DNA of 23,326 bases from CAZXMB01 sp964641715. Lineage in GTDB: Bacteria; Desulfobacterota; BSN033; UBA1163. The stretch's first letter is position 1, and the number at the start of each line of letters is the position of its first letter. Positions 8,016 through 15,585 of this stretch are shown piece by piece. A program made the translations under genes and the position numbers. The notes under the pieces were generated by a model. It worked only from the letters and a program-made list of their open reading frames with translations, made no database searches and had not been told where the DNA came from. Location: contig CAZXMB010000024.1 in the NCBI GenBank assembly GCA_964641715.1, positions 1 to 23,326 of the forward strand, read 5' to 3'.

Positions 8016-8783
8016 TTTGGAACCCTCATAGGGGCTGGTGGTGGTTTTGTTTTGATGCCCGTGCTCCTCTTGTTGTATCCTAACGAGAGCCCTGAAATCA
8101 TTACCAGTATTTCACTGGCAGTCGTTTTCTTCAACACCCTGTCAGGATCAGGGGCGTATGCCCGAATGAGACGAATTGATTACAAATCAGCCTTGCTGTT
8201 TTCAGCTGCTACAATTCCTGGCGCAATTTTCGGGGCGCTCACCACGGCCTTCATCCCACGCCGATTGTTCAATGCGATCTTCGGTCTTTTTTTGATCGGA
8301 GTATCCATATTCCTATTGTTACGTCCGAATCCTGACCCGAAGAAAAAGAAGAATCCCTCCAAATACTGGTCGACCCGGAACCTTATCGAGGCGGACGGTA
8401 CCCGTCATACCTTCTCTTTCAATCCCATCGTTGGGGTAGGATTAAGCCTCTTTGTCGGATATGTTTCGAGTTTACTGGGTATCGGGGGTGGCATCATCCA
8501 TGTTCCTGTCCTGATTCATCTCTTGAATTTCCCGGTCCATATTGCCACTGCAACCTCACACCTCATCTTAGCGGTTATGGCTTTTGTCGGGACTGCTGTA
8601 CATATCGTAACCGGTGCATTTTCCAGTGGCATTCAGCAAACTGTTTATCTGGTGATCGGCGTTCTGGTCGGGGCACAGATGGGGGCGAGACTTTCAAGCC
8701 GTGTTCATGGAGATTGGATCATTCGAGGTCTGGGGATTGCACTTGGATTTGTAGGCATTCGGATTTTCATCATGGCCGTATAG
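8016..8783 (+). CDS. TauE/SafE-family permease (sulfite exporter-like), 5' end missing
   Basis: 255 residues of a polytopic membrane protein of the TauE/SafE (DUF81) family. Two related halves are seen: GAGGGFVLMPVLLLL near the visible start and LLGIGGGIIHVPVLIHLL in the second half, each followed by an SLAVVFF or TSHLILAV helix. A basic, charged linker (PDPKKKKNPSKYW) separates the halves. Family members export sulfite, sulfoacetate or other small organic anions; the substrate here cannot be told. The start codon and first few residues lie in the gap. It converges on the epimerase gene, with 29 bases between stops. Confidence 0.85.
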   Translation, partial: FGTLIGAGGGFVLMPVLLLLYPNESPEIITSISLAVVFFNTLSGSGAYARMRRIDYKSALLFSAATIPGAIFGALTTAFIPRRLFNAIFGLFLIGVSIFLLLRPNPDPKKKKNPSKYWSTRNLIEADGTRHTFSFNPIVGVGLSLFVGYVSSLLGIGGGIIHVPVLIHLLNFPVHIATATSHLILAVMAFVGTAVHIVTGAFSSGIQQTVYLVIGVLVGAQMGARLSSRVHGDWIIRGLGIALGFVGIRIFIMAV

Positions 8784-8812
8784 GCAACCGTATGAGATCT
8801 AACATGATCCAC

Positions 8813-9736
8813 TTACATCTTCATAACCTGATAACACTGGGCGATGGCCTCTCTTAGCTTTTGGCGGGCGATCGGAGGTGAAAGTAAAGATCGATAAGCA
8901 AAAAGTCGTTCGGCCTTGTCCGTACTCAACTCCCAGGCATCGGCCAGAAAGGCGGGTCCTTTCCATTCTTTTGCAGGGATGATTTCAAGTCGAGAAGAGG
9001 AATGGGCGACCTCGATGATGATCCGGGCCACCTCTTCCCAGGTGAGAAAGAGGGTGGAGAGGTTGAAGATTTCTCCATGGGTTTCCTTTCTCCCGAGGGC
9101 AAGGAGGATCGCATTGGTCAGGTCGTCGAGATGGAGAAAACTTCCACCCGCCCCTTGTGGAACCATCAAGGGTTCCCCAGCCCGGGCAATCCTGATCAGG
9201 TCGCGAAGGTGTCTCCCTCCGATCTCCTCACCATAGGACCACCAGAACCGGAAGATGGTAGCGGGGAGTCCCTTCGCTCTAAAATAAGACAACAAGAGTT
9301 TTTCAGACATCAGCTTGGCAATGCCATAAAATGGCTTTCTCGCTTCTTCTACCAGACATGGATCCTCTTCGGTGACAGGAGATTTGACAGGTTTGCCATA
9401 GACGACCGCAGTGCTGGTATAGAAGAAATGGGTGATTTTTTCGGTGACCGCCGCATCGAGTAAAAAGAGATGTCCCCTGAGGTCGCCGGATAAGAGCTCC
9501 ACCGGATCATCGGAAAAAGACCAGGCCAGATGGACAATCACCTCTGCCCCCTTGACTGCTTCTTTGACCAAGGGGAGATCTTCTATTCCTCCCTTCATCA
9601 GTTCCAGATTCTTCTCTCCGGAAGAGAGCTGATCTGCCTTTTTATCCAGAACCCTCACAGTATGGCCTTTTTTGAGGAGGGATGGGACAAGGGCCTTGCC
9701 CACTGATCCGGCTCCGCCCGTAATTAAAAATTTCAT
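8813..9736 (-). CDS. NAD-dependent epimerase/dehydratase (extended SDR)
   Basis: 307-residue extended short-chain dehydrogenase/reductase. The N-terminal NAD(P)-binding motif is TGGAGSVG (6-13), with LDKK ending strand 2. The catalytic residues are Ser108/Thr109 in YTSTAVVYGKP and Tyr137-Lys141 in FYGIAK. The family includes nucleotide-sugar epimerases and various sterol or sugar dehydrogenases; the substrate cannot be named. It starts 24 bases after the tctA stop with a poor ribosome site, so it is probably last in the 2-oxoacid oxidoreductase/TTT operon. A link to carboxylate metabolism is not obvious. Confidence 0.85.
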   Translation of the reverse strand: MKFLITGGAGSVGKALVPSLLKKGHTVRVLDKKADQLSSGEKNLELMKGGIEDLPLVKEAVKGAEVIVHLAWSFSDDPVELLSGDLRGHLFLLDAAVTEKITHFFYTSTAVVYGKPVKSPVTEEDPCLVEEARKPFYGIAKLMSEKLLLSYFRAKGLPATIFRFWWSYGEEIGGRHLRDLIRIARAGEPLMVPQGAGGSFLHLDDLTNAILLALGRKETHGEIFNLSTLFLTWEEVARIIIEVAHSSSRLEIIPAKEWKGPAFLADAWELSTDKAERLFAYRSLLSPPIARQKLREAIAQCYQVMKM

Positions 9737-9760
9737 GAAGATTCTCTGGTGAATTGAGAT

Positions 9761-11263
9761 TTAAGTTTCCTTCTTGGCAGATAACTTCCCCTTCACCCAG
9801 GAGATGGCCGGCCAGAAGAAGATGATAAGCGCAACGATCATCAATGCCAGTGCGATCGGGGGTCTGAAAAAGATCAAAGGAGAGCCCTGAGACATGATGA
9901 GGCTCTGACGCATGGCAGTCTCTGCCATATCTCCGAGGACAAGGGCAAGGAGCATCGGAGCCATCGTATAATCCAGCTTCTTAAAGGCATACCCCACAAT
10001 CCCGAAGAGGATCATATACCAGATATCAATCATCCGGTTATTGACGGCATAGGCCCCGATGGCGCAGACAAAAACAATGATGGGCATCAGGATGGCAAAG
10101 GGTGCCCGAAGCACGGCGGCGAAAAAGGGTGCAAAGGCCAGAATAATAAGCACCCCGGCGAAATTCCCTACCCAGGTGCTCGCAATGAGTCCCCATACGA
10201 AATCCGGCTTCTCCTTAAAGAGCATGGGCCCCGGAGTGAGACCCCATATCATCAGCCCTCCCAGAATGACCGCTGCAGTGGGAGAACCCGGAATACCCAG
10301 GGTGATCATTGGTATCATCGCAGAAGTTCCGGCTCCATGGGCTGCAGCCTCGGGAGCGAATATGCCTGCAATATGGCCTTTTCCAAACTCCTCTTTCTCT
10401 TTGGACGAAGCCTTTTCAAACCCGTAGGCCATGAAGGAGGCAGGGGTGGCGCCCCCGGGCTTAAATCCCATCCATACGCCAATGATCGAACCCATCACCA
10501 GGGTTTTCGTATATTTGCGCATTGCCTGGAGAACCTCCTTGATATCCCTCCATCGCAATTTAGCCGCAAACCCATCCATCCTTAACCCTTCCTCCACCGT
10601 GAGGAAAATTTCCCCCAACCCGAAAAGCCCGATCACCGCCACAATAAAGTTGAACCCTCCCATGAGAGGGACTGTCCCGAAGGTGAGCCGGAGTTGACCG
10701 CTGACGATATCAATCCCCACAGCGGCCATGATGAATCCGAATGCGGTCGCAATGAGGGTCTTGATAGGGGATTTTCCTCCCAGGCCGACAAAGGCGCTGA
10801 AGGTCAGAACCATGACCGAGAAGGTCTCAGGGGGACCAAATTTTAAAGCGAATTCCGCAAGGATCGGAGCAAAGAAAGTGAGCAGGATGGTACCGAACAC
10901 CGCTCCTATGAAGTGGGCTAAAAAAGAGGCCGTGAGAGCCTTTCCCGGCATCCCGTTTTTGGCCATGGGATATCCATCGAATGTCACCGCAACGGCCCAG
11001 GGTTCTCCAGGGATATTAAAGAGGATGGAGGTGATGGCCCCTCCGTAAAGCGCCCCCCAGTAGACACAGGCGAGAAGAATGATGGCCGCATTGGGAGGCA
11101 TGACAAATGTAAATGGAATCAGGATGGCACATCCATTCGCCCCTCCGAGACCGGGGAGGACCCCGATAATGATTCCAAGAACAAGTCCGACCATGGCGAT
11201 CAGGAGATTATAGGGTAGAAGAGCCACATGGAAACCCATCAATAAATTATTGATTATATCCAT
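9761..11263 (-). CDS. tctA: Tripartite tricarboxylate transporter large permease TctA (system 1)
   Basis: 500-residue inner-membrane subunit with 10-12 predicted helices that couples carboxylate uptake to the ion gradient. Family repeats: GIIIGVLPGLGGANG (30-44) and GVWMGFKPGGATPASF (262-277), then EAAAHGAGTSAM and TLGIPGSPTAAV (from 321). Several normally fixed positions are changed: KPGGATP in place of the common IPGxGAT, EAAAH in place of EAANN, and NIPGEPWAV in place of NIPGTPAS-like sequence. This suggests an unusual substrate. Ribosome site AAAGGAGTT precedes the ATG. It lies 15 bases after tctB and 24 before the epimerase. Confidence 0.93.
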   Translation of the reverse strand: MDIINNLLMGFHVALLPYNLLIAMVGLVLGIIIGVLPGLGGANGCAILIPFTFVMPPNAAIILLACVYWGALYGGAITSILFNIPGEPWAVAVTFDGYPMAKNGMPGKALTASFLAHFIGAVFGTILLTFFAPILAEFALKFGPPETFSVMVLTFSAFVGLGGKSPIKTLIATAFGFIMAAVGIDIVSGQLRLTFGTVPLMGGFNFIVAVIGLFGLGEIFLTVEEGLRMDGFAAKLRWRDIKEVLQAMRKYTKTLVMGSIIGVWMGFKPGGATPASFMAYGFEKASSKEKEEFGKGHIAGIFAPEAAAHGAGTSAMIPMITLGIPGSPTAAVILGGLMIWGLTPGPMLFKEKPDFVWGLIASTWVGNFAGVLIILAFAPFFAAVLRAPFAILMPIIVFVCAIGAYAVNNRMIDIWYMILFGIVGYAFKKLDYTMAPMLLALVLGDMAETAMRQSLIMSQGSPLIFFRPPIALALMIVALIIFFWPAISWVKGKLSAKKET

Positions 11264-11278
11264 TCTTCCGAACTCCTT

Positions 11279-11752
11279 TCAGAACCCGACCATTGTTCCC
11301 AAAATCCCCCTTGGCATTGGGACAAGAAATAGTTTGTCAAATAAGATATAGGTTGACAGAGGGACAATCAGGCTGAGGAGAATCACAAGCCTCCATCGAT
11401 ATCTCCCTATCCATTTCATATAAACTCCGATATAGATCATTGCCGCCACATACAGGCCAATATATTCGGTCAGGATGACCATCCCGATCGCAGGGATTAC
11501 CACACGAAGTACCGGCTTAATGGCCCCCTTGGGAATAAAGAGTTTTTTTGAGCCGGCGACTCCCTTCCGTGCAATCGCCTGGGCGATCACGATGAGGCAC
11601 CCGATAATCACGATCAGGCTCATGATAAAGGGATGGAATCCGGGGCGGGGACCATTCATCGCCCATCCGCAACCGAGCCGGATTGAATCAGCCATGATCA
11701 GGATTCCGATCCCCAAGAGGATCAATGCACAAATAATATCTGCCTTCCTCAT
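11279..11752 (-). CDS. tctB: Tripartite tricarboxylate transporter small permease TctB (system 1)
   Basis: 157-residue membrane protein with four predicted helices (IICALILLGIGILIM, PFIMSLIVIIGCLIVI, and two in the C-terminal half). It pairs with TctA in TTT carboxylate importers. The start chosen is the ATG at 11752 (MRKADIICAL), which has AAAGGAGGAG directly upstream. A TTG eight codons earlier would keep frame but places that ribosome site inside the gene. A strong stem-loop separates it from the preceding tctC. TctB sequences are poorly conserved, so the assignment rests on topology and position. Confidence 0.88.
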   Translation of the reverse strand: MRKADIICALILLGIGILIMADSIRLGCGWAMNGPRPGFHPFIMSLIVIIGCLIVIAQAIARKGVAGSKKLFIPKGAIKPVLRVVIPAIGMVILTEYIGLYVAAMIYIGVYMKWIGRYRWRLVILLSLIVPLSTYILFDKLFLVPMPRGILGTMVGF

Positions 11753-11780
11753 TTCTCCTCCTTTCTCAACCGTCAAAGAT

Positions 11781-11812
11781 CCGGGGAAAGGAAACCGCTT
11801 TCCTTTCCCCGG
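11781..11812 (-). promoter_or_regulatory. Intercistronic stem-loop between tctC and tctB
   Basis: A perfect 14-base-pair stem, CCGGGGAAAGGAAA paired with TTTCCTTTCCCCGG around a four-base loop, begins nine bases after the tctC stop. No T-run follows on the transcript, so it is not a classic terminator. It is placed to protect the upstream message from 3' exonucleases or slow read-through. Either would give more binding protein than permease. Structure is seen; function is inferred. Confidence 0.75.
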
Positions 11813-11821
11813 GTGATCGTT

Positions 11822-12796
11822 TTATTGTTTGAGCATGCCTCCTTTTTTCATCAGGTCTCTATGGAGGTTTTCCGTCTCTTCCAGCCATTTCACATATTCC
11901 GGCCCTGTATAGAAGGCGGGCTTTAAGGCAAAATCATTGAGATATTTTTTGAATTCCGGGGTTTCGGTGACCTTCCGGAATAATTCGGTATACCAGCTGG
12001 CGACCTCTTTCGGGATCCCTGGGGCAGAAAATATACCACGGAGCATTAAGTAACTGAGGTCAAAACCGGTCGCCTCCTTCATGGTGGGGATTTTATCCCA
12101 ATCCGGCAGATGGATTCGATCATGGTCGATCGTTGCGAGAGGCCTTAACCTGCCCGCCTTCCAGTGGCTGACAGCCTCGGAGGGGTTGTTGACGGTTGAA
12201 TCGACATGTTTTCCCACAAGGTTGACCGCCACATCACCGCCTCCCTTGAAGGGGACATAGGTGAATTTCAGTCCGAAGGCCTGTTCTAACTGAACGGTGA
12301 TGATCTGATCCTCCTGGTTTGTTCCCGTTCCTCCCATCTTGAATTTGCCGGGTTCCTTCTTGACCGCATCGAGATATTCTTTGGCGGTCTTGTAAGGGGA
12401 TTCGGCGTTCACCCACAGGACAAAATAATCAAGGGCAAGGCGGGATACGGGTGTCAGGTCCCTCCAGTTAAATGGAACACCCGTGGCCAGAGGAGTGCAG
12501 AAAAGGTTGGACAGGGTGATGATCACCACATGGGTATTTCCCTTTTTTCCCTTCACATCCATGAACCCCTCTGCTCCGGCTCCACCCGATTTATTGATGA
12601 TGATCAGGGGCTGGGGAGATAGCTTATGTTTCTCGACCAGGGGGAAGATAAATCGGGCCATCAGGTCCGCCCCTCCCCCTGTCCCTGCTGGAACGATAAA
12701 CTCAATGGGTTTGTTGGGTTGCCAGGCGGCATCCGAGATGCCAATCGATAAAAAACAGAGAACCAGACAGCCAGCAAAAACTCTTAACATTTTCAT
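11822..12796 (-). CDS. tctC: TTT solute-binding protein TctC (Bug family, system 1)
   Basis: 324-residue periplasmic receptor that binds a carboxylate and delivers it to TctAB. The signal peptide spans about 1-23 (LRVFAGCLVLCFLSIG, cleavage near SDA-AW). The mature start WQPNKPIEFIVPAGTGGGAD is the Bug-family hallmark, and the second ligand loop is GGTGTNQEDQ at about 155-165. Length is normal. The ATG at 12796 has AAAGGAGGG upstream. It follows the oxidoreductase beta subunit by 91 bases on the same strand, so its ligand may be the substrate of that enzyme or a precursor. The hairpin after its stop suggests it is made in excess over the permease. Confidence 0.93.
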   Translation of the reverse strand: MKMLRVFAGCLVLCFLSIGISDAAWQPNKPIEFIVPAGTGGGADLMARFIFPLVEKHKLSPQPLIIINKSGGAGAEGFMDVKGKKGNTHVVIITLSNLFCTPLATGVPFNWRDLTPVSRLALDYFVLWVNAESPYKTAKEYLDAVKKEPGKFKMGGTGTNQEDQIITVQLEQAFGLKFTYVPFKGGGDVAVNLVGKHVDSTVNNPSEAVSHWKAGRLRPLATIDHDRIHLPDWDKIPTMKEATGFDLSYLMLRGIFSAPGIPKEVASWYTELFRKVTETPEFKKYLNDFALKPAFYTGPEYVKWLEETENLHRDLMKKGGMLKQ

Positions 12797-12887
12797 AAAT
12801 GCCCTCCTTTCTCAGACGATCAAATTGTATTCATTCGGCCCTTATCTTTTTTCTATCACCTCCATTCTCCCATGTAGATTCAGGTTG

Positions 12888-13877
12888 TTAAGCCTTGGCT
12901 TTTGGTGTAGGAATCGGGGCCTCCACTGCAATGGCCTTAATCTTCTGAATCTTCTCATCCACAAAGGCCTGCATCTTGGCGATATGTTCTTCTTTCAGAT
13001 GGGTGAAACGCCCCTGATATTTCATATACTCGCTCACCGGTTGATACTTTTTGGGGATGTGAGAATATTTATACTCCCCCTTCTCCCATTCGTAAAGGGT
13101 CCACATCCCTGTATCTACTGCCAGACGGCCCATTTCAAGCGTCAATTTTTCATCAAACTTCCACCCCTTTGGACAGGGAGCAAGCATGTGGAGAAAGGAC
13201 GGGCCATTCATGTTGAGGGCCTTTCGAACCTTATTCATCAGGTCAAGGGGATAGGAAATACAGGTAGTGGCCACATACTTTACGGCCGGATGCCCCCCGA
13301 TCACCAGCTGGGGCGGGTCTTTGGGGAAAAGGGTTTTCCCCTCAGGGATAGCCTTGCCCGGAGGAGTAAAGGTCGTATTCGCTCCGTAAGGGGTAGTCGG
13401 AGAGGTCTGAATGCCCGTATTGGCATAGGACTCATTATCGTAACAGATGAAGAGAACATCATGCCCCCTGTACATCAACCCTGACATCGCCTGAAGGCCG
13501 ATATCCACCGAACCCCCATCTCCAGCCATAACGATGACATTCGGGAATGGGCCATCATATTTACCCCGGCGTATCAGGGTCTTATAGGCCGCCTCAATCC
13601 CCGAGGCCACAGCCCCCCCATTGGTAATCTGAGCATGGATCCAGGAGACCGCATAAGGGGTACAGAGGTAACTCGAATTGGCCACATACATACAGCCGGT
13701 GGGCCCGATAAAGATCGTATGCTGGCCGGCGGCCTTTGCAACGAGACGGTAGTTCAAGGCCGGGCCGCAACCCGCGCAGGTCCTGTGCCCCGGGACGTAC
13801 ATTTCTTCTCTCGGAGCACCGCGGAGGGATTTAATCGGTTCTAAGATCTGCTTTCTATAATTAAATGTTTCTGCCAT
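12888..13877 (-). CDS. 2-oxoacid:ferredoxin oxidoreductase beta subunit (oxalate oxidoreductase-like)
   Basis: Thiamine pyrophosphate-binding subunit of an OFOR enzyme, 329 residues. TPP/Mg motif: GDGGSVDIG from residue 119 with DNESYANTG (Asn148) about 28 residues later. Four cysteines fit the TPP-proximal [4Fe-4S] cluster: Cys34 and Cys37 in RTCAGCGP, Cys62 in GPTGC, and Cys206 in ATTCISYP. This is the archaeal/bacterial PorB layout. The C-terminal tail is proline- and alanine-rich. It acts in the cytoplasm with the alpha, gamma and delta subunits encoded just upstream, oxidising a 2-oxoacid and passing electrons to ferredoxin. The start has AAGGAGG upstream. Substrate is argued from the alpha subunit. 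Confidence 0.93.
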   Translation of the reverse strand: MAETFNYRKQILEPIKSLRGAPREEMYVPGHRTCAGCGPALNYRLVAKAAGQHTIFIGPTGCMYVANSSYLCTPYAVSWIHAQITNGGAVASGIEAAYKTLIRRGKYDGPFPNVIVMAGDGGSVDIGLQAMSGLMYRGHDVLFICYDNESYANTGIQTSPTTPYGANTTFTPPGKAIPEGKTLFPKDPPQLVIGGHPAVKYVATTCISYPLDLMNKVRKALNMNGPSFLHMLAPCPKGWKFDEKLTLEMGRLAVDTGMWTLYEWEKGEYKYSHIPKKYQPVSEYMKYQGRFTHLKEEHIAKMQAFVDEKIQKIKAIAVEAPIPTPKAKA

Positions 13878-13903
13878 TTCAAACCTCCTTATGTATGTTT
13901 TAG

Positions 13904-13968
13904 ATTCCGGAATTCGGATTTCGAATTTTCATTCCGCAATCTGCATTCCGCAATCCGCAATCTGGAAT
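13904..13968. repeat. ATTCCGCAATC-type short repeat cluster in the alpha-beta intergenic space
   Basis: Two exact copies of the 11-mer ATTCCGCAATC (13931-13941 and 13945-13955), then a partial copy CCGCAATC (13955-13962). They are preceded by the palindrome ATTCCGGAAT (13904-13913) and related ATTCGGATTTCGAA sequence. The same 11-mer occurs once more at 15550-15560 in another spacer of the same operon. It looks like a degenerate dispersed non-coding repeat. Confidence 0.6.
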
Positions 13969-13974
13969 GGGGAT

Positions 13975-15165
13975 CTATTCTTCCTCAAACCCTATCCAGT
14001 AGACGTGCTGATGGGTCTTTCGATCCTTCACCATCCGGGTGAGGATCTTGGCCATGTAATTGAAGTCTTCGAGTAAAATCACATCCCCGCCCAGGCCGGC
14101 CATAAAGGATGTGACCAGCGGCCTCTCTTTAAGGTCATAGAGGGAGGCCCGGACTTCATGAATGAGGTTCCCTCCTCGCATCGCACCGCCATAGGAGGTG
14201 CTGGTCTCGACACATCCGACTGCTTTTACCCGGGAGAGGGTCTCAGCAATCTCAGAGGTGGGCCAGGGTCGAAGCCAGCGGGGTCTGACCATTCCCGCTT
14301 TGACTCCCTGGGCCCGGAGGTGACGAATGGCCGATTTGCAGGTATTGGCATGGGCTCCCTGAACGAAGAATGCGATCTCTGCATCCTCCATCTGATACTT
14401 CTCAATGAAGGGGTCGTACTTCCTTCCAAAAATACGGTTAAAATCATCAATGGCCTCTTCGATCACTTTCGGGACATCGAGAAAGGTGATCGCCCTTTGA
14501 GCATCCATCGGTGCCCCCTGGTCCGGCCGGATTTGAGGGCCGTGAGAAACCGGGCAGAGAGGGCTCAGTGGGTGAGGGGCCTTATAAGGGGGTAAGAATT
14601 CTCTCACCTGTGAGAGGTCCGGTAAGATCACCTTATCCGGAATGTGGGAGAGGAAATAACCGTCCTGGCAAACGAACTGGGGGAGCATCACACGGGGGTC
14701 TTCCCCGATCCGGTAGTTGATCAGGGTATTATCAAATACCTCCTGCGGGGTTGCGGCCCAACCCATCAACCAGCCCTGATCCCTTGCCGACATCGCATCG
14801 GTATGTTCTGAACCGAAATCACCCGGTGGATCGAGCGTTCTATCCGCAATGGCCATCTGGAGGGGATAGCGGCCGCCTGCGGCCGGACTATAGACCTCAA
14901 AGGCGTAGGTCACTCCAACCCCCGAACTTCCGGTAAAGGCACGGGCGCCCGCTGCCGAGGCCCCCAGGGCCACGGAGAGCTGGGCATGCTCGCCCTCCCC
15001 ATGGACAAATTCCGCATTGAGTTCACCATTGGCCACCATTCTGGCGAGCTCCATCATGATCGCCGTATAGGGACGGATGGGAAATGAACAGATCACCTCA
15101 ACTTCAGCAAATTTTGCTCCCTGGGCTGATGCCGCACAGCCGCTGAGCATCTTCTCTTGAGCCAT
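13975..15165 (-). CDS. 2-oxoacid:ferredoxin oxidoreductase alpha subunit, oxalate oxidoreductase-type active site
   Basis: 396-residue alpha subunit (domains I and II of the OFOR fold). It has the TPP-activating glutamate in GEGEH (Glu59), the GASAAGARAFTGSSGVG core and a C-terminal domain II (about 270-390). Pyruvate enzymes carry YPITP at the substrate site; here it is FPIRP, putting Arg31 where threonine is normal. The following loop reads DRTLDPPGDFGSEH, giving Arg109, Asp112, Asp116 and Phe117. From memory, these residues and numbers match the substrate pocket and switch loop of the Moorella thermoacetica oxalate oxidoreductase, which splits oxalate to two CO2 without CoA. The extra arginine would hold a second carboxylate. 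It lies between the delta and beta genes, behind AAGGAGG. Other dicarboxylic 2-oxoacids remain possible. Confidence 0.9.
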   Translation of the reverse strand: MAQEKMLSGCAASAQGAKFAEVEVICSFPIRPYTAIMMELARMVANGELNAEFVHGEGEHAQLSVALGASAAGARAFTGSSGVGVTYAFEVYSPAAGGRYPLQMAIADRTLDPPGDFGSEHTDAMSARDQGWLMGWAATPQEVFDNTLINYRIGEDPRVMLPQFVCQDGYFLSHIPDKVILPDLSQVREFLPPYKAPHPLSPLCPVSHGPQIRPDQGAPMDAQRAITFLDVPKVIEEAIDDFNRIFGRKYDPFIEKYQMEDAEIAFFVQGAHANTCKSAIRHLRAQGVKAGMVRPRWLRPWPTSEIAETLSRVKAVGCVETSTSYGGAMRGGNLIHEVRASLYDLKERPLVTSFMAGLGGDVILLEDFNYMAKILTRMVKDRKTHQHVYWIGFEEE

Positions 15166-15188
15166 AATGTTTCCTCCTTATTCGAAAA

Positions 15189-15518
15189 TTAAAAAGGTTT
15201 TTCCAGACGGACTACTCCATCCTCAAAGTCAAGCTCCGGAACAGCGGTCAGCGCATCTGCGGGACATTCATGGATGCAGATCTGACAGCCTTTACAAAAT
15301 TTCCAGTTCCATTCCATCTGATCTTCCTTCTCATTATAAGACCAGCAGGAATCCGGGCAGGAGATATAACAGGTGAAACATCGGGTACACTTCTCGTGGT
15401 CAATCACCGGCCGGACCACCCGCCAATTGGATGTGATGAAGAGCTCCTGCTGCCTGACCGGAGCAGGGGTGATCGCCCCGAAGGGCACTTCTCTATCTTT
15501 GGGAACCTTGATCGCCAT
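15189..15518 (-). CDS. 2-oxoacid:ferredoxin oxidoreductase delta subunit (2[4Fe-4S] ferredoxin)
   Basis: 109-residue electron-transfer subunit with two complete CxxCxxCxxxCP motifs: Cys44, 47, 50, 54 (CTRCFTCYISCP) and Cys75, 78, 81, 85 (CKGCQICIHECP). These would carry two [4Fe-4S] clusters from the TPP site toward external ferredoxin. The N-terminal extension (PFGAITPAPV) is usual for PorD. The AAAGGAG ribosome site is correctly placed. As I recall, in the Moorella oxalate enzyme gamma and delta are one polypeptide; here they are two genes of 212 and 109 residues. It is 23 bases before the alpha gene. Confidence 0.93.
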   Translation of the reverse strand: MAIKVPKDREVPFGAITPAPVRQQELFITSNWRVVRPVIDHEKCTRCFTCYISCPDSCWSYNEKEDQMEWNWKFCKGCQICIHECPADALTAVPELDFEDGVVRLEKPF

Positions 15519-15549
15519 AACCTTCTCCTTTCTTCACGGTTTCATTTTT

Positions 15550-15560
15550 ATTCCGCAATC
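15550..15560. repeat. Single ATTCCGCAATC repeat unit in the gamma-delta spacer
   Basis: Exact copy of the 11-mer found twice at 13931-13955, followed by the imperfect TATATTCC. It shows that the element sits in two spacers of one operon. Confidence 0.5.
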
Positions 15561-15585
15561 TATATTCCACTTTCTGCCTCCGGCA

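Noticed and set aside
11753..11776. TTG start for the system 1 tctB
   Set aside because: The AGGAGG site would then lie inside the gene; ATG at 11752 is right behind it.
12483..13484. Long open frame on the + strand opposite tctC and the beta subunit
   Set aside because: Antisense to two well-supported genes, crosses their boundary, and its translation has no domain or ribosome site.
13931..13962. Spaced 11-mers as a CRISPR array
   Set aside because: Repeats are too short and only three bases apart, with no spacers or cas genes.
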